DNA of 64,000 bases from an uncultured Oligoflexales bacterium (GCA_958296095.1 OY282434.1:1084001-1148000), one strand, 5' to 3'; counted from the stretch's first letter, positions 46,204 through 55,683 are shown. Translations and numbers: made by a program. The notes: generated by a model not told the origin, from the letters alone.

Positions 46204-47895
46204 ATGGGATACCGCATTAGAATAAGCGCAATGATAGTCATACTCGCCTGGGCTAGCACGTCTTTTGCGCAAGAATCGGACAACGAAGACCAGCCTAAGC
46301 GCGATTTTTTCAAGACGGCGGCAGTCGTGGCTGGTGCCGCGCTAGTAATTGTCAGTGGTTATAAGATTGTCAAACACATCGACAAGAAAGCATTACGAGA
46401 AGCTGTAGAGAAAGTTAGTAAGCAAGCTAAAGAAGATGAGCAGGCATTACGAGAAAAACTAGCAATAGCTCGTAAGCAGGCGGAAGAACTTCGCGGAGCC
46501 AACGACATCCTCACAGCTGAGGCAACTGATAGTAAGACATCACTAAAGCAAGCTGAGGCAAATCATAAGCAAGCTAAAGCAACTGAGCAGGCATTGCAAA
46601 CAGAACTAGAAGCAGCACATAAGCAGGCGGAAGATCTACGCAGAGCCAACGACATCCTCACAGTTGAAGCAGATGCTGCGGCAGTTGCTAGACAGCGTGC
46701 TGAGGTTATTAAACGCGGCGAGGCTTTGCAGCAGAAAGCAAGAAAGGGCGAAAAGCTGAGTGCCGCAGAGTTGCAGGCTATCTATGAGGGGCGGGTGGCA
46801 GCCTTAGCAGTTGAAAAAGCAAAAGAACTAGTAGCGATACACAAGCAATATCCTCCTGATAAGCACTCGCCTGAAGACATAGCTGCTGCAGTGCAGCGAC
46901 GGGACGAAGAGCTCTCCCATGTTAACATGCGGACACCTTATGATATAAAAATGGAGTTTATCGCCAAGTACCCGAGGTATGCGGCCATTGAAAGACTTGA
47001 AGCTAAACATCAGCAAGATCTTGCCGAGTGGCACAAGATATACGACGTTGCCAAAGATTTAACCGACGGTATACCTGTCATGCGATATGCCCCTGAGTTT
47101 ACTGACAAGATGTCGGCAATTATCGATGCCACACCGATTGCCACTGAGTTGTCTGACTTAGTAAAAGTTGGCGGCCTGCAAGAAGTTGTGTGGAGATTGG
47201 ATGAAGGCGGTTTCGCCACTGAGGCTACGGCGATGCAAGAACTGATCGAAGATGTGCTCACCAACGCGAAAATAGTCAGCATGGACGACCAATCCCTCGA
47301 AGGATCAACCGGGGCTCAGTTGCTTGAATTCGACAGTGGTTTAAGAGGAGTGTTCAAAGGTTACTGGGAGCGAGAAGTAGCTGTATACCGATTTGACCAG
47401 TTGATAGGATTGAATGTCTTTCCGATTACCGTGCCGCGCCGAATGGATGGTTACCAAGGCAATGGTTCAGTGCAGCTGTTTATCGATGGTGCTAACGGCG
47501 ATTTCCACCGACAATACGCCAGCTATGCTAAACTGATCGGTATCCCTGAAACAGACAGACCATATGCAAAAAATAGAACTTTCTCTTTGCTAATGTTGGA
47601 TATAGATAGCAATCCTTCCAACAATCTTGCAACTATCTCAGGCAGAACCATGAAGATCGATGCCGGTCAAGCCTTTAGTAATAAATATAGCGCAGACGAG
47701 ATTAAAGAAAATATTAAAAATGCCCAGTACTACCTGGATGATGACTTTATCGCGCGACTGGATAGGATCACCCCTGAACAGCTAGAGGCAATCTTTCAGC
47801 CACTGTTTGAACCTGAAATAAGTGAAGAAATGGTGTCTGCCTTACACGCTAACATGCGCCGCTACGTGGAGGCAGCAAGACAACTAGCTGAGTGA
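46204..47895 (+). CDS. Exported coiled-coil protein with kinase-like C-terminal domain (copy 2)
   Basis: 563 aa, same layout as copy 1 and almost identical for the first ~60 residues. The coiled coil has a different number and order of KQAE/ALQTELEAAHKQAEDL units. The C-terminal region keeps GVFKGYWEREVAVYRFDQ, GNGSVQLFID and KIDAGQAF, but the loop reads LDIDSNPSNN. The His of copy 1 is thus lost while the Asp and a downstream Asn remain; it may be inactive or altered. The signal peptide and TM are the same. An AGGAGA ribosome site is 6 nt upstream. Confidence 0.65.
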   Translation: MGYRIRISAMIVILAWASTSFAQESDNEDQPKRDFFKTAAVVAGAALVIVSGYKIVKHIDKKALREAVEKVSKQAKEDEQALREKLAIARKQAEELRGANDILTAEATDSKTSLKQAEANHKQAKATEQALQTELEAAHKQAEDLRRANDILTVEADAAAVARQRAEVIKRGEALQQKARKGEKLSAAELQAIYEGRVAALAVEKAKELVAIHKQYPPDKHSPEDIAAAVQRRDEELSHVNMRTPYDIKMEFIAKYPRYAAIERLEAKHQQDLAEWHKIYDVAKDLTDGIPVMRYAPEFTDKMSAIIDATPIATELSDLVKVGGLQEVVWRLDEGGFATEATAMQELIEDVLTNAKIVSMDDQSLEGSTGAQLLEFDSGLRGVFKGYWEREVAVYRFDQLIGLNVFPITVPRRMDGYQGNGSVQLFIDGANGDFHRQYASYAKLIGIPETDRPYAKNRTFSLLMLDIDSNPSNNLATISGRTMKIDAGQAFSNKYSADEIKENIKNAQYYLDDDFIARLDRITPEQLEAIFQPLFEPEISEEMVSALHANMRRYVEAARQLAE

Positions 47896-48000
47896 GGGGT
47901 TGGTTAATCACCTCGTCATAACATCCTGAAATTTCTATAAATTTGCGAAAAACTACCTCAGTGCTGCGAAAATGCCGATGTACAGGCAAGGAGAGGTGTT

Positions 48001-48474
48001 ATGACAAAAGGCAGACACAGGCGCGGCTTTAGCCTCGTCGAACTGATGGCGGCGGCGGCGATTGTGGGCATCTTGGTCAGTCTCGCCCTACCGCGCTATC
48101 GTCTCTTCGTTGCTCGCAGCCGCATGGCCGAGGCTAAGACTAATCTCGGTGTTATTTATGGCTTGCAACAGACGTATAGGGCCGAGTTTGAGAAGTGGGG
48201 ATCGATAGATGGCGGTATGGGAGGGTGCCAACCAGGTATGTGCGATCCTACTCCTGGTCAGCATGCCAGAAACGAGCTCGGCTTTCGCGTCACCGACTGC
48301 ACCAAGCTGCGTTACGAGTATAACAGCACGGATATCAACTCCAACGCGCTCAGCAGGGGTTCTCACAGCGGCTGCCGGGTATACGCCGACTGCGAAGAAA
48401 ATGATCGATGGAATATAAACAGCGGACGTGCCCTGGTGCACACACATAGTGCAGTCAAGAAGTGCCACGAATAG
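48001..48474 (+). CDS. Type IV pilin-like protein (copy 1)
   Basis: 157 aa. Class III leader MTKGRHRRG is followed by the mature N-terminus FSLVELMAAAAIVGILVSLALP, with Glu at mature position 5. The cleavage site is G/F. The C-terminal part has four or more cysteines (GCQPGMC, DCTKLRYE, CRVYADC) that may form the pilin disulfide loop. AAGGAGAGG lies before the ATG. It is followed 10 bp later by a second, related pilin. No assembly genes are nearby, so it may be a minor or major pilin of a distant locus. Confidence 0.88.
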   Translation: MTKGRHRRGFSLVELMAAAAIVGILVSLALPRYRLFVARSRMAEAKTNLGVIYGLQQTYRAEFEKWGSIDGGMGGCQPGMCDPTPGQHARNELGFRVTDCTKLRYEYNSTDINSNALSRGSHSGCRVYADCEENDRWNINSGRALVHTHSAVKKCHE

Positions 48475-48484
48475 GGAGGGCAAG

Positions 48485-48967
48485 ATGATGCAGCCAGCTA
48501 GCAGGAAGAAATTTGGCTTCAGCCTCGTCGAACTGATGGCGGCGGCGGCGGTTATGGGCATCTTGGTCAGCCTCGCCCTGCCGCGCTATCGTCTCTTCGT
48601 TGCTCGCAGCCGCATGAGCGAGGCCAAGACCAATCTCGGTATTATCGCCACCCTGCAGCAGAGCTACCTTGCCGAGTATCAAAAGTACGGGAAGATCGGT
48701 CCAGAGGGAATGGGGTCTAATGGCACCCCACAATGTGATGACGGCGCACCTGGAGAAGATCGGGAAAACGAACTCGGCTTCCGCGTCACCGACTGCAGCA
48801 GACTGCGCTACCTCTACATGGCAGACTCCTCCGCTGGTGGAGCTAATGCCAATAGCGGAATCAACGAGATCTACCCTGACTGCACGGAGGAGAGTGACTT
48901 TTGGACGATAGATGTGAAGAGGGACTTGAGTCACGGCAGCAGTGCCATAAAAATATGCCATCAGTGA
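48485..48967 (+). CDS. Type IV pilin-like protein (copy 2)
   Basis: 160 aa from ATG 48485 (ATG 48488 also possible); GGGAGGG is 4-7 nt upstream. Leader MMQPASRKKFG, then FSLVELMAAAAVMGILVSLALP. The first ~55 mature residues are nearly identical to copy 1 (also in DNA), while the C-terminal globular part differs but keeps the ENELGFRVTDC motif and cysteine positions. This pattern suggests tandem duplication followed by surface diversification or gene conversion. Confidence 0.88.
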   Translation: MMQPASRKKFGFSLVELMAAAAVMGILVSLALPRYRLFVARSRMSEAKTNLGIIATLQQSYLAEYQKYGKIGPEGMGSNGTPQCDDGAPGEDRENELGFRVTDCSRLRYLYMADSSAGGANANSGINEIYPDCTEESDFWTIDVKRDLSHGSSAIKICHQ

Positions 48968-49055
48968 AGCACTCGGCAGGATACCTCCCTTTACTTGCTT
49001 AATGTCTATGTGATATACCACCCAAGTTTGTTTAATTTTAACGGGATAGCTTGAT

Positions 49056-50165
49056 ATGAATAGATTCTTATTGACAATGGCGGTCACCCTGTTCAGCGCC
49101 GCACAAATCAGCACCGCCCAGGGATCGCTGGTCGGGCTACGCACCGCCTATCCGCGCCTGTTGGCTAAAACGCAGGCCCAGGAACTGGCCGCGATAGAGC
49201 TCGACTGGCTGTCGGCGGAAGTTTTGCAGAAGTTCAGCGTAGTTGTGGATGGCGTGCCCGTCTCGCCGCCAAGTCTCGGTCGGGCACTGTCGCCACTCAC
49301 ACAGGCGAGAGTGATGCTGCACGAACGGGAAACGTTGTTGGCCGCGCTGCAGCAGTCACACTACGAGGTCCGCGAGTCTTTGCGCAAAATTATCAAACTT
49401 GCGGGCGATGCTAATGCTAATATTGTCCTGAGGAGAGATGATGGCATCATTGAGCAGGTCCTCCTAAACAGGCTTAATTTCTCTGAGGCGGCTGACTACT
49501 TGACCGAGAACATGCTCGCGCGGCTTGACAGGCCGCCGCTCTCGATTATGGGCAGCAAAAATCGACTCGGCTCGATTCGTCTCAGTTCGATGCTTGAGAT
49601 GCACGGCATCAGCACCCGACCTCTGTTGCAAAGAGTGGAGGAGAGAGAAAAAAATGGGCGCAGGGATATTGCTCATGTCCTGCGAGAACTGGGTGAAGCT
49701 GGCAACGATCCTTATCCGACCGCACTCGTGCACATGCGGGCCAAGGACACAGGCTTCTCGGTGCAGATAGAGGCCTTCACCACGCCTTGGGTCGAGGAGG
49801 CATCGCTTGCACCTGAAGCTATGGCTGACGACCTCACCATCTTCGCCGCCGCGCAGCAGGAGATGGTGTTGCCTGGTATTGAGACTAAAGTGGCGCTATA
49901 CGAACTCGCGGCCCGCATCGCCGCCGCGAATTTTGACACTGAAGCTTTGCGGGCTAACTTGCGCAGAATTCTTGCCCTTAACAACAGCACCGACCAGATA
50001 CAGATGACAGTGTCGTTACGAGATGAGTTGGTGGTTTTGGGGCTGGACACACTGCATACAGTGCAGCAACTCTACCTGCGGGTCTTTGCCACCGGCGAGC
50101 TGAGTTACCACTGGGGTGTTTGTAATGAATGGACATTCCCCACATGTGCTGCAAGTGTATTTTGA
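49056..50165 (+). CDS. Exported protein of unknown function
   Basis: 369 aa. A signal peptide (MNRFLLTMAVTLFSAAQISTAQ) is followed by a helical, Leu/Glu/Arg-rich soluble protein without obvious repeats. It ends WTFPTCAASVF. No family is recognised. The 3' end overlaps the first 41 bp of cmoB in another frame, implying translational coupling. It could be co-transcribed with the pilins (89 bp gap), but the content does not show a pilus role. Confidence 0.65.
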   Translation: MNRFLLTMAVTLFSAAQISTAQGSLVGLRTAYPRLLAKTQAQELAAIELDWLSAEVLQKFSVVVDGVPVSPPSLGRALSPLTQARVMLHERETLLAALQQSHYEVRESLRKIIKLAGDANANIVLRRDDGIIEQVLLNRLNFSEAADYLTENMLARLDRPPLSIMGSKNRLGSIRLSSMLEMHGISTRPLLQRVEEREKNGRRDIAHVLRELGEAGNDPYPTALVHMRAKDTGFSVQIEAFTTPWVEEASLAPEAMADDLTIFAAAQQEMVLPGIETKVALYELAARIAAANFDTEALRANLRRILALNNSTDQIQMTVSLRDELVVLGLDTLHTVQQLYLRVFATGELSYHWGVCNEWTFPTCAASVF

Positions 50166-51114
50166 GCACCTGATTGACCAGCGGCAACGGGATTATCTTT
50201 CGCCTCCTCCTGCAACTTTGCGCCGTGTGCGTCGCGCCGCGCTGGACAAGCTCAAGCCACAGTTGCCGCGTTACGACGATATCTTCGCCCTGCCAGCGCG
50301 TGCCGCCCAGCACCGAGACTTCTGCTCCGCGGCAGTCACCATCGGCACTGCCGCTGAGTTAGATGCAGACGCACGGCAAACATTATGGCAACATTGCCAC
50401 TTCTTCAAGCCTTGGAAAAAGGGGCCTTGGTCACTGTTTGGCATCGACATCGATGCCGAGTGGCGCAGCGATTTGAAATGGCAACGTCTTGAAAAAAAAC
50501 TACAAGACTTGCATGGTAAAAAAATTGCCGACATCGGCTGCCACAACGGATATTTTATGTTTCGGCTTAGTGCCTATGCACCCGATGTTGTTGTGGGTTT
50601 TGAACCCAACCCGCGCTGCTATTTTAGTTTTCACTTTTTGCAACGCTATGCCCAAGTCGAAAACATTTACTTTGAACCGTTCGGCTTTGAACATCTCGAT
50701 AACTACCTCGCCTTCTTCGACCTCGTGCTGTGTCTGGGCGTTCTTTACCACCACACTGATCCTGTCGCCGTCCTGCGCGGCATTCACCGCAGTCTTGCCA
50801 AAGGCGGACGGGTGCTAATCGACTGTCAAGGCATTAACAGTCCTACCCCCACACTACTCCTGCCGGCCCGTCGTTACGCGGGGGCAGCAGGCATCTGGTA
50901 CTTGCCCTCCCAACAAGCATTGGCACATTGGTTGCAGCGCACTAATTTCCGTCACATTAACTTTTTTTACGCGGACTATCTCTCCCCTAGCGAACAACGC
51001 CGCACTGCCTGGGCCGACATCGACAGCCTTGCTGATTTTGTTTGTGGTGAGCGACGTACTACTGTTGAAGGTTACCCCGCTCCGTGGCGCATGTATGTAG
51101 AGGCAAGCAAGTGA
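50125..51114 (+). CDS. cmoB: tRNA U34 carboxymethyltransferase CmoB
   Basis: 329 aa from ATG 50125 (in-frame GTG 50116 upstream); TGGGGTG precedes. Near-standard length. The family-specific block KPWKKGPWSLFGIDIDAEW and the SAM-binding DIGCHNGYFM are clear, as is the later CLGVLYHHTDP. CmoB uses carboxy-SAM, made by CmoA, to convert 5-hydroxyuridine to cmo5U at position 34 of several tRNAs. CmoA is often adjacent but is not present here. Confidence 0.92.
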   Translation: MNGHSPHVLQVYFEHLIDQRQRDYLSPPPATLRRVRRAALDKLKPQLPRYDDIFALPARAAQHRDFCSAAVTIGTAAELDADARQTLWQHCHFFKPWKKGPWSLFGIDIDAEWRSDLKWQRLEKKLQDLHGKKIADIGCHNGYFMFRLSAYAPDVVVGFEPNPRCYFSFHFLQRYAQVENIYFEPFGFEHLDNYLAFFDLVLCLGVLYHHTDPVAVLRGIHRSLAKGGRVLIDCQGINSPTPTLLLPARRYAGAAGIWYLPSQQALAHWLQRTNFRHINFFYADYLSPSEQRRTAWADIDSLADFVCGERRTTVEGYPAPWRMYVEASK

Positions 51115-51177
51115 TTCTGTCGGTGGAAACGAGTCTACTGTCTGCTTCTCAGCAGCTGCCAACAACCAACTGTGCCC

Positions 51178-51212
51178 CACCTAGTCCTTGCTGGCTTTGA
51201 TGGTGCTGGTGT
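51178..51212 (+). repeat. 35-bp copy of the 3' end of the lipoprotein gene
   Basis: 51178-51212 equals 51666-51700, the last codons and stop of the 51669-52544 gene. The flanks differ. It is probably a relic of an earlier duplication of that gene. The rest of 51115-51354 shows nothing that I can name. Confidence 0.75.
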
Positions 51213-51354
51213 TATTTAGTGCTGATCCGGATAATATCGTGTGACATAATTGGGATCGAGTAAGGGGTTGATCACACAACATTCCGTGACTATCTCTCGT
51301 TGCTGGCCACTGTATTTTACGGTAAAGCCTGCTGGACTCGGCCCGCTTTGATTG

Positions 51355-51594
51355 TCAGTCAACTTTCTTTACCTGCATCCTAGGGACAAACGCCTGATCT
51401 TCGTCATATTTAGCGAGCTTGACCATAAAATCGCCCAGCGGGTGCTGTTTCCTAGTAGCTTCGATCGCTTCCCACTGAGTTGAGTAGTCGCCGATGATCT
51501 CCTCACCAACGATAACGACATATCTATCAGCAAATTTTGCGCAAATAGCCTTCTTCTCTCGCTGATAGTAGTTATATTCTCGACGTAACTTCAT
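51355..51594 (-). CDS. Small conserved-type protein, possibly DUF5678-like
   Basis: 79 aa. A basic N-terminus (MKLRREYNYYQREKKA) is followed by FADRYVVIVGEEIIGDYSTQWEAIEA, which resembles the small domain in which a strand pair (YVVIVGxxIIG) is followed by an EA helix. A C-terminal strand (GDFMVKLAKY) completes it. Function is unknown. The start is supported by GAGGAG 6 nt upstream of ATG. Confidence 0.6.
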   Translation of the reverse strand: MKLRREYNYYQREKKAICAKFADRYVVIVGEEIIGDYSTQWEAIEATRKQHPLGDFMVKLAKYDEDQAFVPRMQVKKVD

Positions 51595-51668
51595 AACACA
51601 CTCCTCATCCAGCCATTGAACACATATGAATAACGAAAGACAAGCTGTTTCTTATGGGGTCACTACAC

Positions 51669-52544
51669 CTAGTCCTTGCTGGCTTTGATGGTGCTGGTGT
51701 GCAGAAATTCAACATCGGCAATGCTCGTTCCTTTGGCGCGGTAACTGACCACGCTTACCAGATAATCGCCACGCGTGAATGCTGATATTTCTTGCATGGG
51801 TAGAGTTATTTCGGGGCGATACAAGGTCACGCGATCCGCGACTTTGTTGTTTTCGACTGCATTGCTCAGCGGCTGGGATAACGCCACAAACTCGTATTTA
51901 ACGTAGGTCACGCCGTCGGCGGTGGTGGCTGTTGCTTGCTTGCCGACAATGACCGCATCATACCCAGTGCTGGGCACATTGGCTGCGTCTAGGGTAACAC
52001 GCTTCTCCAGCATTTTCACGTTACTGAGCGCAATCGTCCCCGCCTTAACATTTAGTGCTACGAGGGTGCTCTCCTCACTCGCTTGGCCCGGATCGACGGT
52101 GGCTTTGAGCTGACAGTCTGGGGAAATGCTAGGACTGCCACTGGTGTTAACAACCGCGAGGTCGGTCAGTTGCGTAGTATCCTGCCCCTCAATATGCGTG
52201 GTAGCTGAGTCCGAGTCAGGCCACCTTCCTTGCAGTAGCAATGTGTCTGCGCCGCAGTTGTGCAAGCTCAACAGGTAGGGCTTGCCTCGCCAAACCAGCT
52301 CGAAGCTAAATGGCAAGCCTGCCGTTATTACCTCCGGACTGAATCTGTGCTCAGGCTCAGTCTCGGTGTCTGGTGATGTGTTAGTTGGTGGTGGTGCGGA
52401 TGGCGTGCCTGCGCTGGGGTCGGCCTCGGCTTTATCTTTGTTTTCGGTGCTGTTACTGCTGTCATCACCGCAGAAAGCCAGCGATACTGCCAATACCAAG
52501 CATAAAAATAAGTAGAACCGCGACCACCTGGGACGAAACGACAC
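51669..52544 (-). CDS. Lipoprotein of unknown function, probable paralogue of the 30249-31199 gene
   Basis: 291 aa. The signal has a basic start (MSFRPRWSRFYLFLCLVLAVSLAFC) and a lipobox-like LAFC, so Cys25 would be lipidated. A long Thr/Pro/Ser linker (PSAPPPTNTSPDTETEPE) leads to a beta-rich domain with YLLSLHNCGADTLLL and RGDYLVSVVSYRAKG, ending HTSTIKASKD. Order and key segments match the lipoprotein at 30249. The 35-bp 3' end also occurs at 51178. Confidence 0.7.
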   Translation of the reverse strand: MSFRPRWSRFYLFLCLVLAVSLAFCGDDSSNSTENKDKAEADPSAGTPSAPPPTNTSPDTETEPEHRFSPEVITAGLPFSFELVWRGKPYLLSLHNCGADTLLLQGRWPDSDSATTHIEGQDTTQLTDLAVVNTSGSPSISPDCQLKATVDPGQASEESTLVALNVKAGTIALSNVKMLEKRVTLDAANVPSTGYDAVIVGKQATATTADGVTYVKYEFVALSQPLSNAVENNKVADRVTLYRPEITLPMQEISAFTRGDYLVSVVSYRAKGTSIADVEFLHTSTIKASKD

Positions 52545-52619
52545 CGCTCACCTCCTCATCAATGCAGCAGCCTTTATTTTAACATGAAGACCAGCCCCTG
52601 CAACACAGTTGGGGTAATT

Positions 52620-53275
52620 TTACGAGAGGTGGGGGCAACCGCTGAGAGACTTGTGGCAAGGACACCACTTAGCACAAACCTCCGTTATCTTGGCGAGGCG
52701 CAGCCCTACCGAGAAACTCGACCTGAGTAGGTGCAGGCACATGCTTTATCTAAAAGCGTAATCTGAATGCAATCGCGAGAGGTCTGAGGGCAAGCGGGAG
52801 AGGGGTCTGAGAGCAAGCCTGAACGCGACAGCCAAGAGGTCTGAGAACATGCAGCGAGCTAGGAAGCGAGCGATACAAAAAGCAGCGTAGCGAGCGAAGC
52901 GAGCTAGGAAGCGAGCGATACAGAAAGTCGCAGCGCAGCGAACGGTCTCACCGTGCCGTTCATGGAGCTCTCGGTGGGCAAGAGGTGGGGTCAACCGCCA
53001 AGAGGTCTGATGGCAAGCAGAGAGATCTGATGACAAACCTGAACGCAATAGCAAGAGGTCTGAGAGCGAGCCTGAACGCGACAGCCAAGAGGTCTGAGAA
53101 CATGCAGCGAGCTAGGAAGCGAGCGATACAAAAAGCAGCGTAGCGAGCGAAGCGAGCTAGGAAGCGAGCTAGGAAGCGAGCGATACAAAAAGCAGCGTAG
53201 CGAGCGAAGCGAGCTAGGAAGCGAGCGTTACAAAAAAGCAGCGCGCCACGGCGCAGCGCAGCGTGCAGGGTCTGG
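52620..53275 (+). repeat. Interspersed repeat block 9
   Basis: About 655 bp. One core-like unit has a left arm CTACCGAGAAACTCG near 52707 and a right arm CTCTCGGTGGGCAAG near 52968. Its middle is expanded with GAACGCGACAGCC and GAGCTAGGAAGCGAGCG modules. The segment GAACGCGACAGCCAAGAGG to AGCAGCGTAGCGAGCG occurs twice, near 52821 and 53067. No gene is seen. Confidence 0.87.
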
Positions 53276-53292
53276 CTTTTCGGGGGAATTTA

Positions 53293-54456
53293 TTATGAGA
53301 TCTTAGATAATTCTTGGCACATTGCCAGTAGTCCTATCGCTTCAACACCTCGCCCGAGCGGATAACGTTCGTGCCCTGCGTAGACAATAAACTTGGCTTC
53401 GGGCAAAATATCTTGACAGGCAAAGTGAAAACCGTTGCTGAGGCTAGGTGCTTCGCTACGTTTGATCTCGATGACCCAAGGTTTCCTCCCCAGTGGGGTT
53501 ATCACCAAATCGATTTCACCGCCATTAGCCGTCCGATAAAAATTTGCTTCGTGATAACACGCTAGGGATGAGAGAAGATTTTCGATGACAAACCCCTCCC
53601 AGCTGTAACCGACGACGGGATGACCGAGAAGCATTTCTCGTTCCACTAATCCGAGCAAGGCGTGGCAAACACCGCTGTCACGTAGATACAGCTTTGGCGA
53701 TTTGATCAGACGTTTTTTCCCAGCATGATGCCAAGGTGGTAGGCGACGAACGAGCAACAGATCCACCAACGAATCTATATATCTATTGACCTCTGCAACT
53801 TTCAATCCCAAGCCTTTGGCGATAGTTGCCGGCTTTTGGATATTGCCCTGCATATGAGCAAGCATTGTCCATAGACGAAAAGAGGTGGTCATCGGCAAGC
53901 GGTAACCGAGTTGCGTCATGTCGCTTTCGATGTATCTCCGCACAAATTGCATGCGCCAATCAAGACTGTCAACATTGCTCTGTGCCAAAAAACTTTTCGG
54001 AAAACCTCCCCGTAGCCACAGTCGCTCCAAATCAGCAACCTCCTGCACATCGAATGGTTGCAGTTCCAGATGGGCAATCCGACCAGCTAAACTTTCCGAT
54101 GCTTGGTGCATGAGTTTTAGGGAAGCCGATCCCAACAACAGAAACCTTCCCGCGGGCAAACCTCGGCGTTGTCCAGCATCGATCAACACCCGCAATACTT
54201 TGAAGAGGTCCGGAAAATGCTGTATCTCATCGATAATAACCAACTGTTGCTCGTGACTGGCCAGATAAGACTCAACATTGTCGTCTAACCGCCTGATGTC
54301 CTTTGGTGACTCCAGATCCAAATGCAAGCAGTCGAGATTCTTGGCAAGCTCATGTGCCAACGTTGTCTTGCCAACCTGCCGCGGACCGAGCAGTGCGACG
54401 GCGGGGAATTGCCTAAGGGATTTGTTTATCTGTAATATCAGTCTTCTATCTATCAT
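53293..54456 (-). CDS. AAA-family ATPase with DUF4143 domain
   Basis: 387 aa, usual length for this family. N-terminal AAA_14 domain with Walker A GPRQVGKTT (about residues 24-32), Walker B LVIIDEIQ, and GSASLKLM sensor region. The C-terminal DUF4143 region contains SPKLYLRDSGVCHALLG, WEGFVIEN, and a PD-(D/E)XK-like core (YRTANGGEIDLVI ... VIEIKRSE). The biological role of the family is not settled; it is common in accessory regions. It stands alone with repeat blocks on both sides. Confidence 0.9.
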   Translation of the reverse strand: MIDRRLILQINKSLRQFPAVALLGPRQVGKTTLAHELAKNLDCLHLDLESPKDIRRLDDNVESYLASHEQQLVIIDEIQHFPDLFKVLRVLIDAGQRRGLPAGRFLLLGSASLKLMHQASESLAGRIAHLELQPFDVQEVADLERLWLRGGFPKSFLAQSNVDSLDWRMQFVRRYIESDMTQLGYRLPMTTSFRLWTMLAHMQGNIQKPATIAKGLGLKVAEVNRYIDSLVDLLLVRRLPPWHHAGKKRLIKSPKLYLRDSGVCHALLGLVEREMLLGHPVVGYSWEGFVIENLLSSLACYHEANFYRTANGGEIDLVITPLGRKPWVIEIKRSEAPSLSNGFHFACQDILPEAKFIVYAGHERYPLGRGVEAIGLLAMCQELSKIS

Positions 54457-54529
54457 TCAGGATAAGTATGCCAATTACTGCTACATATACATGTATAACA
54501 TATAACCACTTATATTGACAACTATTTTA

Positions 54530-55535
54530 GCAAGGAAACGCCTCGTAAGGCGAGCGTCACAAAAAAGCCGTAGCGCAGCGAACGGTCTTGCCGTGCCGTT
54601 CATGGAGCTCTCGGTAGGCAAGAGGTGGAGGCAACCGCCGAGAGGTCTGAGGGCAAGCCTAAACGCAATACAGGGAGGCCTGAGAACAAGCAGCGAACGG
54701 CAAAGACCTTCCTTAGCCCGTACCTCCGTTGTCTTGGCGAGGCGCAGACCTACCGAGAAACCCGACCTCAACAGATATAGGCACATGCTTTATCTAAAAG
54801 CATAATCTGACAGCAATATGGCAGTATTTGTGGTCGAGTTTTCGTACGATCTCGCCCCGCCGTTCATAAAGCCCTCGGTAGGCAAGAGGTGGTGGCAACC
54901 GCGAGAAACCTGAGGACAGGCATAGGTTCTGAGGGCAAGCCTGAACGCGATAGCAAGAGGTCTGAGCGCAAGGAGCGAGCTAGCAAGCGAGCGTTATAAA
55001 GAGCCGCGTAGCGCGTAGCGCGCCACGGCGCAGCGCAGCGAACGGTCTTGCCGTGCCGTTCATGGAGCTCTCGGTAGGCAAGAGGTGGAGGCAACCGCCG
55101 AGAGGTCTGAGGGCAAGCCTAAACGCAATACAGGGAGGCCTGAGAACAAGCAGCGAACGGCAAAGACCTTCCTTAGCCCGTACCTCCGTTATCTTGGCGA
55201 GGCGCAGACCTACCGAGAAACCCGACCTCAACAGATATAGGCACATGCTTTATCTAAAAGCATAATCTGACAGCAATATGGCAGTATTTGTGGTCGAGTT
55301 TTCGTACGATCTCGCCCCGCCCTTCATAGGGCTCTCGGTAGGCAAACCTGAACGCGATAACGAGAGGTCTGAGGGCAAGCCTGAACGCAGTAGCAAGAGG
55401 TCTGAGTGCAAGGAGCGAGGGAGCGAGAAAGCGGCAAACAGTCTCGTAAGGCGAGCGTTACAAAAAGCAGCGTAGCGAGCGAAGCGAGCTAGGAAGCGAG
55501 CGATACAAAGAACCGCGCAGCGCAAGCGGGGCATT
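54530..55535 (+). repeat. Interspersed repeat block 10
   Basis: About 1 kb. It includes a near-perfect direct duplication: 54572-54861 and 55032-55321 (offset 460 bp) with one noticed mismatch. Core units have left arms CTACCGAGAAACCCG near 54751 and 55211, and right arms CTCGGTAGGCAAG near 54873 and 55336. GAGCGAGAAAGCGGCAAACAGTCTCG (55421) and GAGCTAGGAAGCGAGCG modules close the block, just before the shared promoter of the next gene. No gene is seen. Confidence 0.88.
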
Positions 55536-55548
55536 GAGCAAAATTTTA

Positions 55549-55683
55549 CTCCTGTATTTACATGGTGTTATGCGGATATATGGATGAAATTAAAAAATAA
55601 TAAAATAATATATTGCAAAAAAAAAACGATATGAGATAGTCAATTGTGTGGTTTTTTTATAATACTTTTTAAGAGGTGTAACG
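55549..55683 (+). promoter_or_regulatory. AT-rich upstream region shared with the 11816 gene
   Basis: This is nearly the same sequence as 11817-11945 on the other strand. It has an A/T-rich tract, ACGATATGAGATA, then TATAAT at 55658-55663 as the probable -10, and AAGAGGTG 5 nt before the ATG. No clear -35 is seen 17 bp upstream of the -10. Confidence 0.6.
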
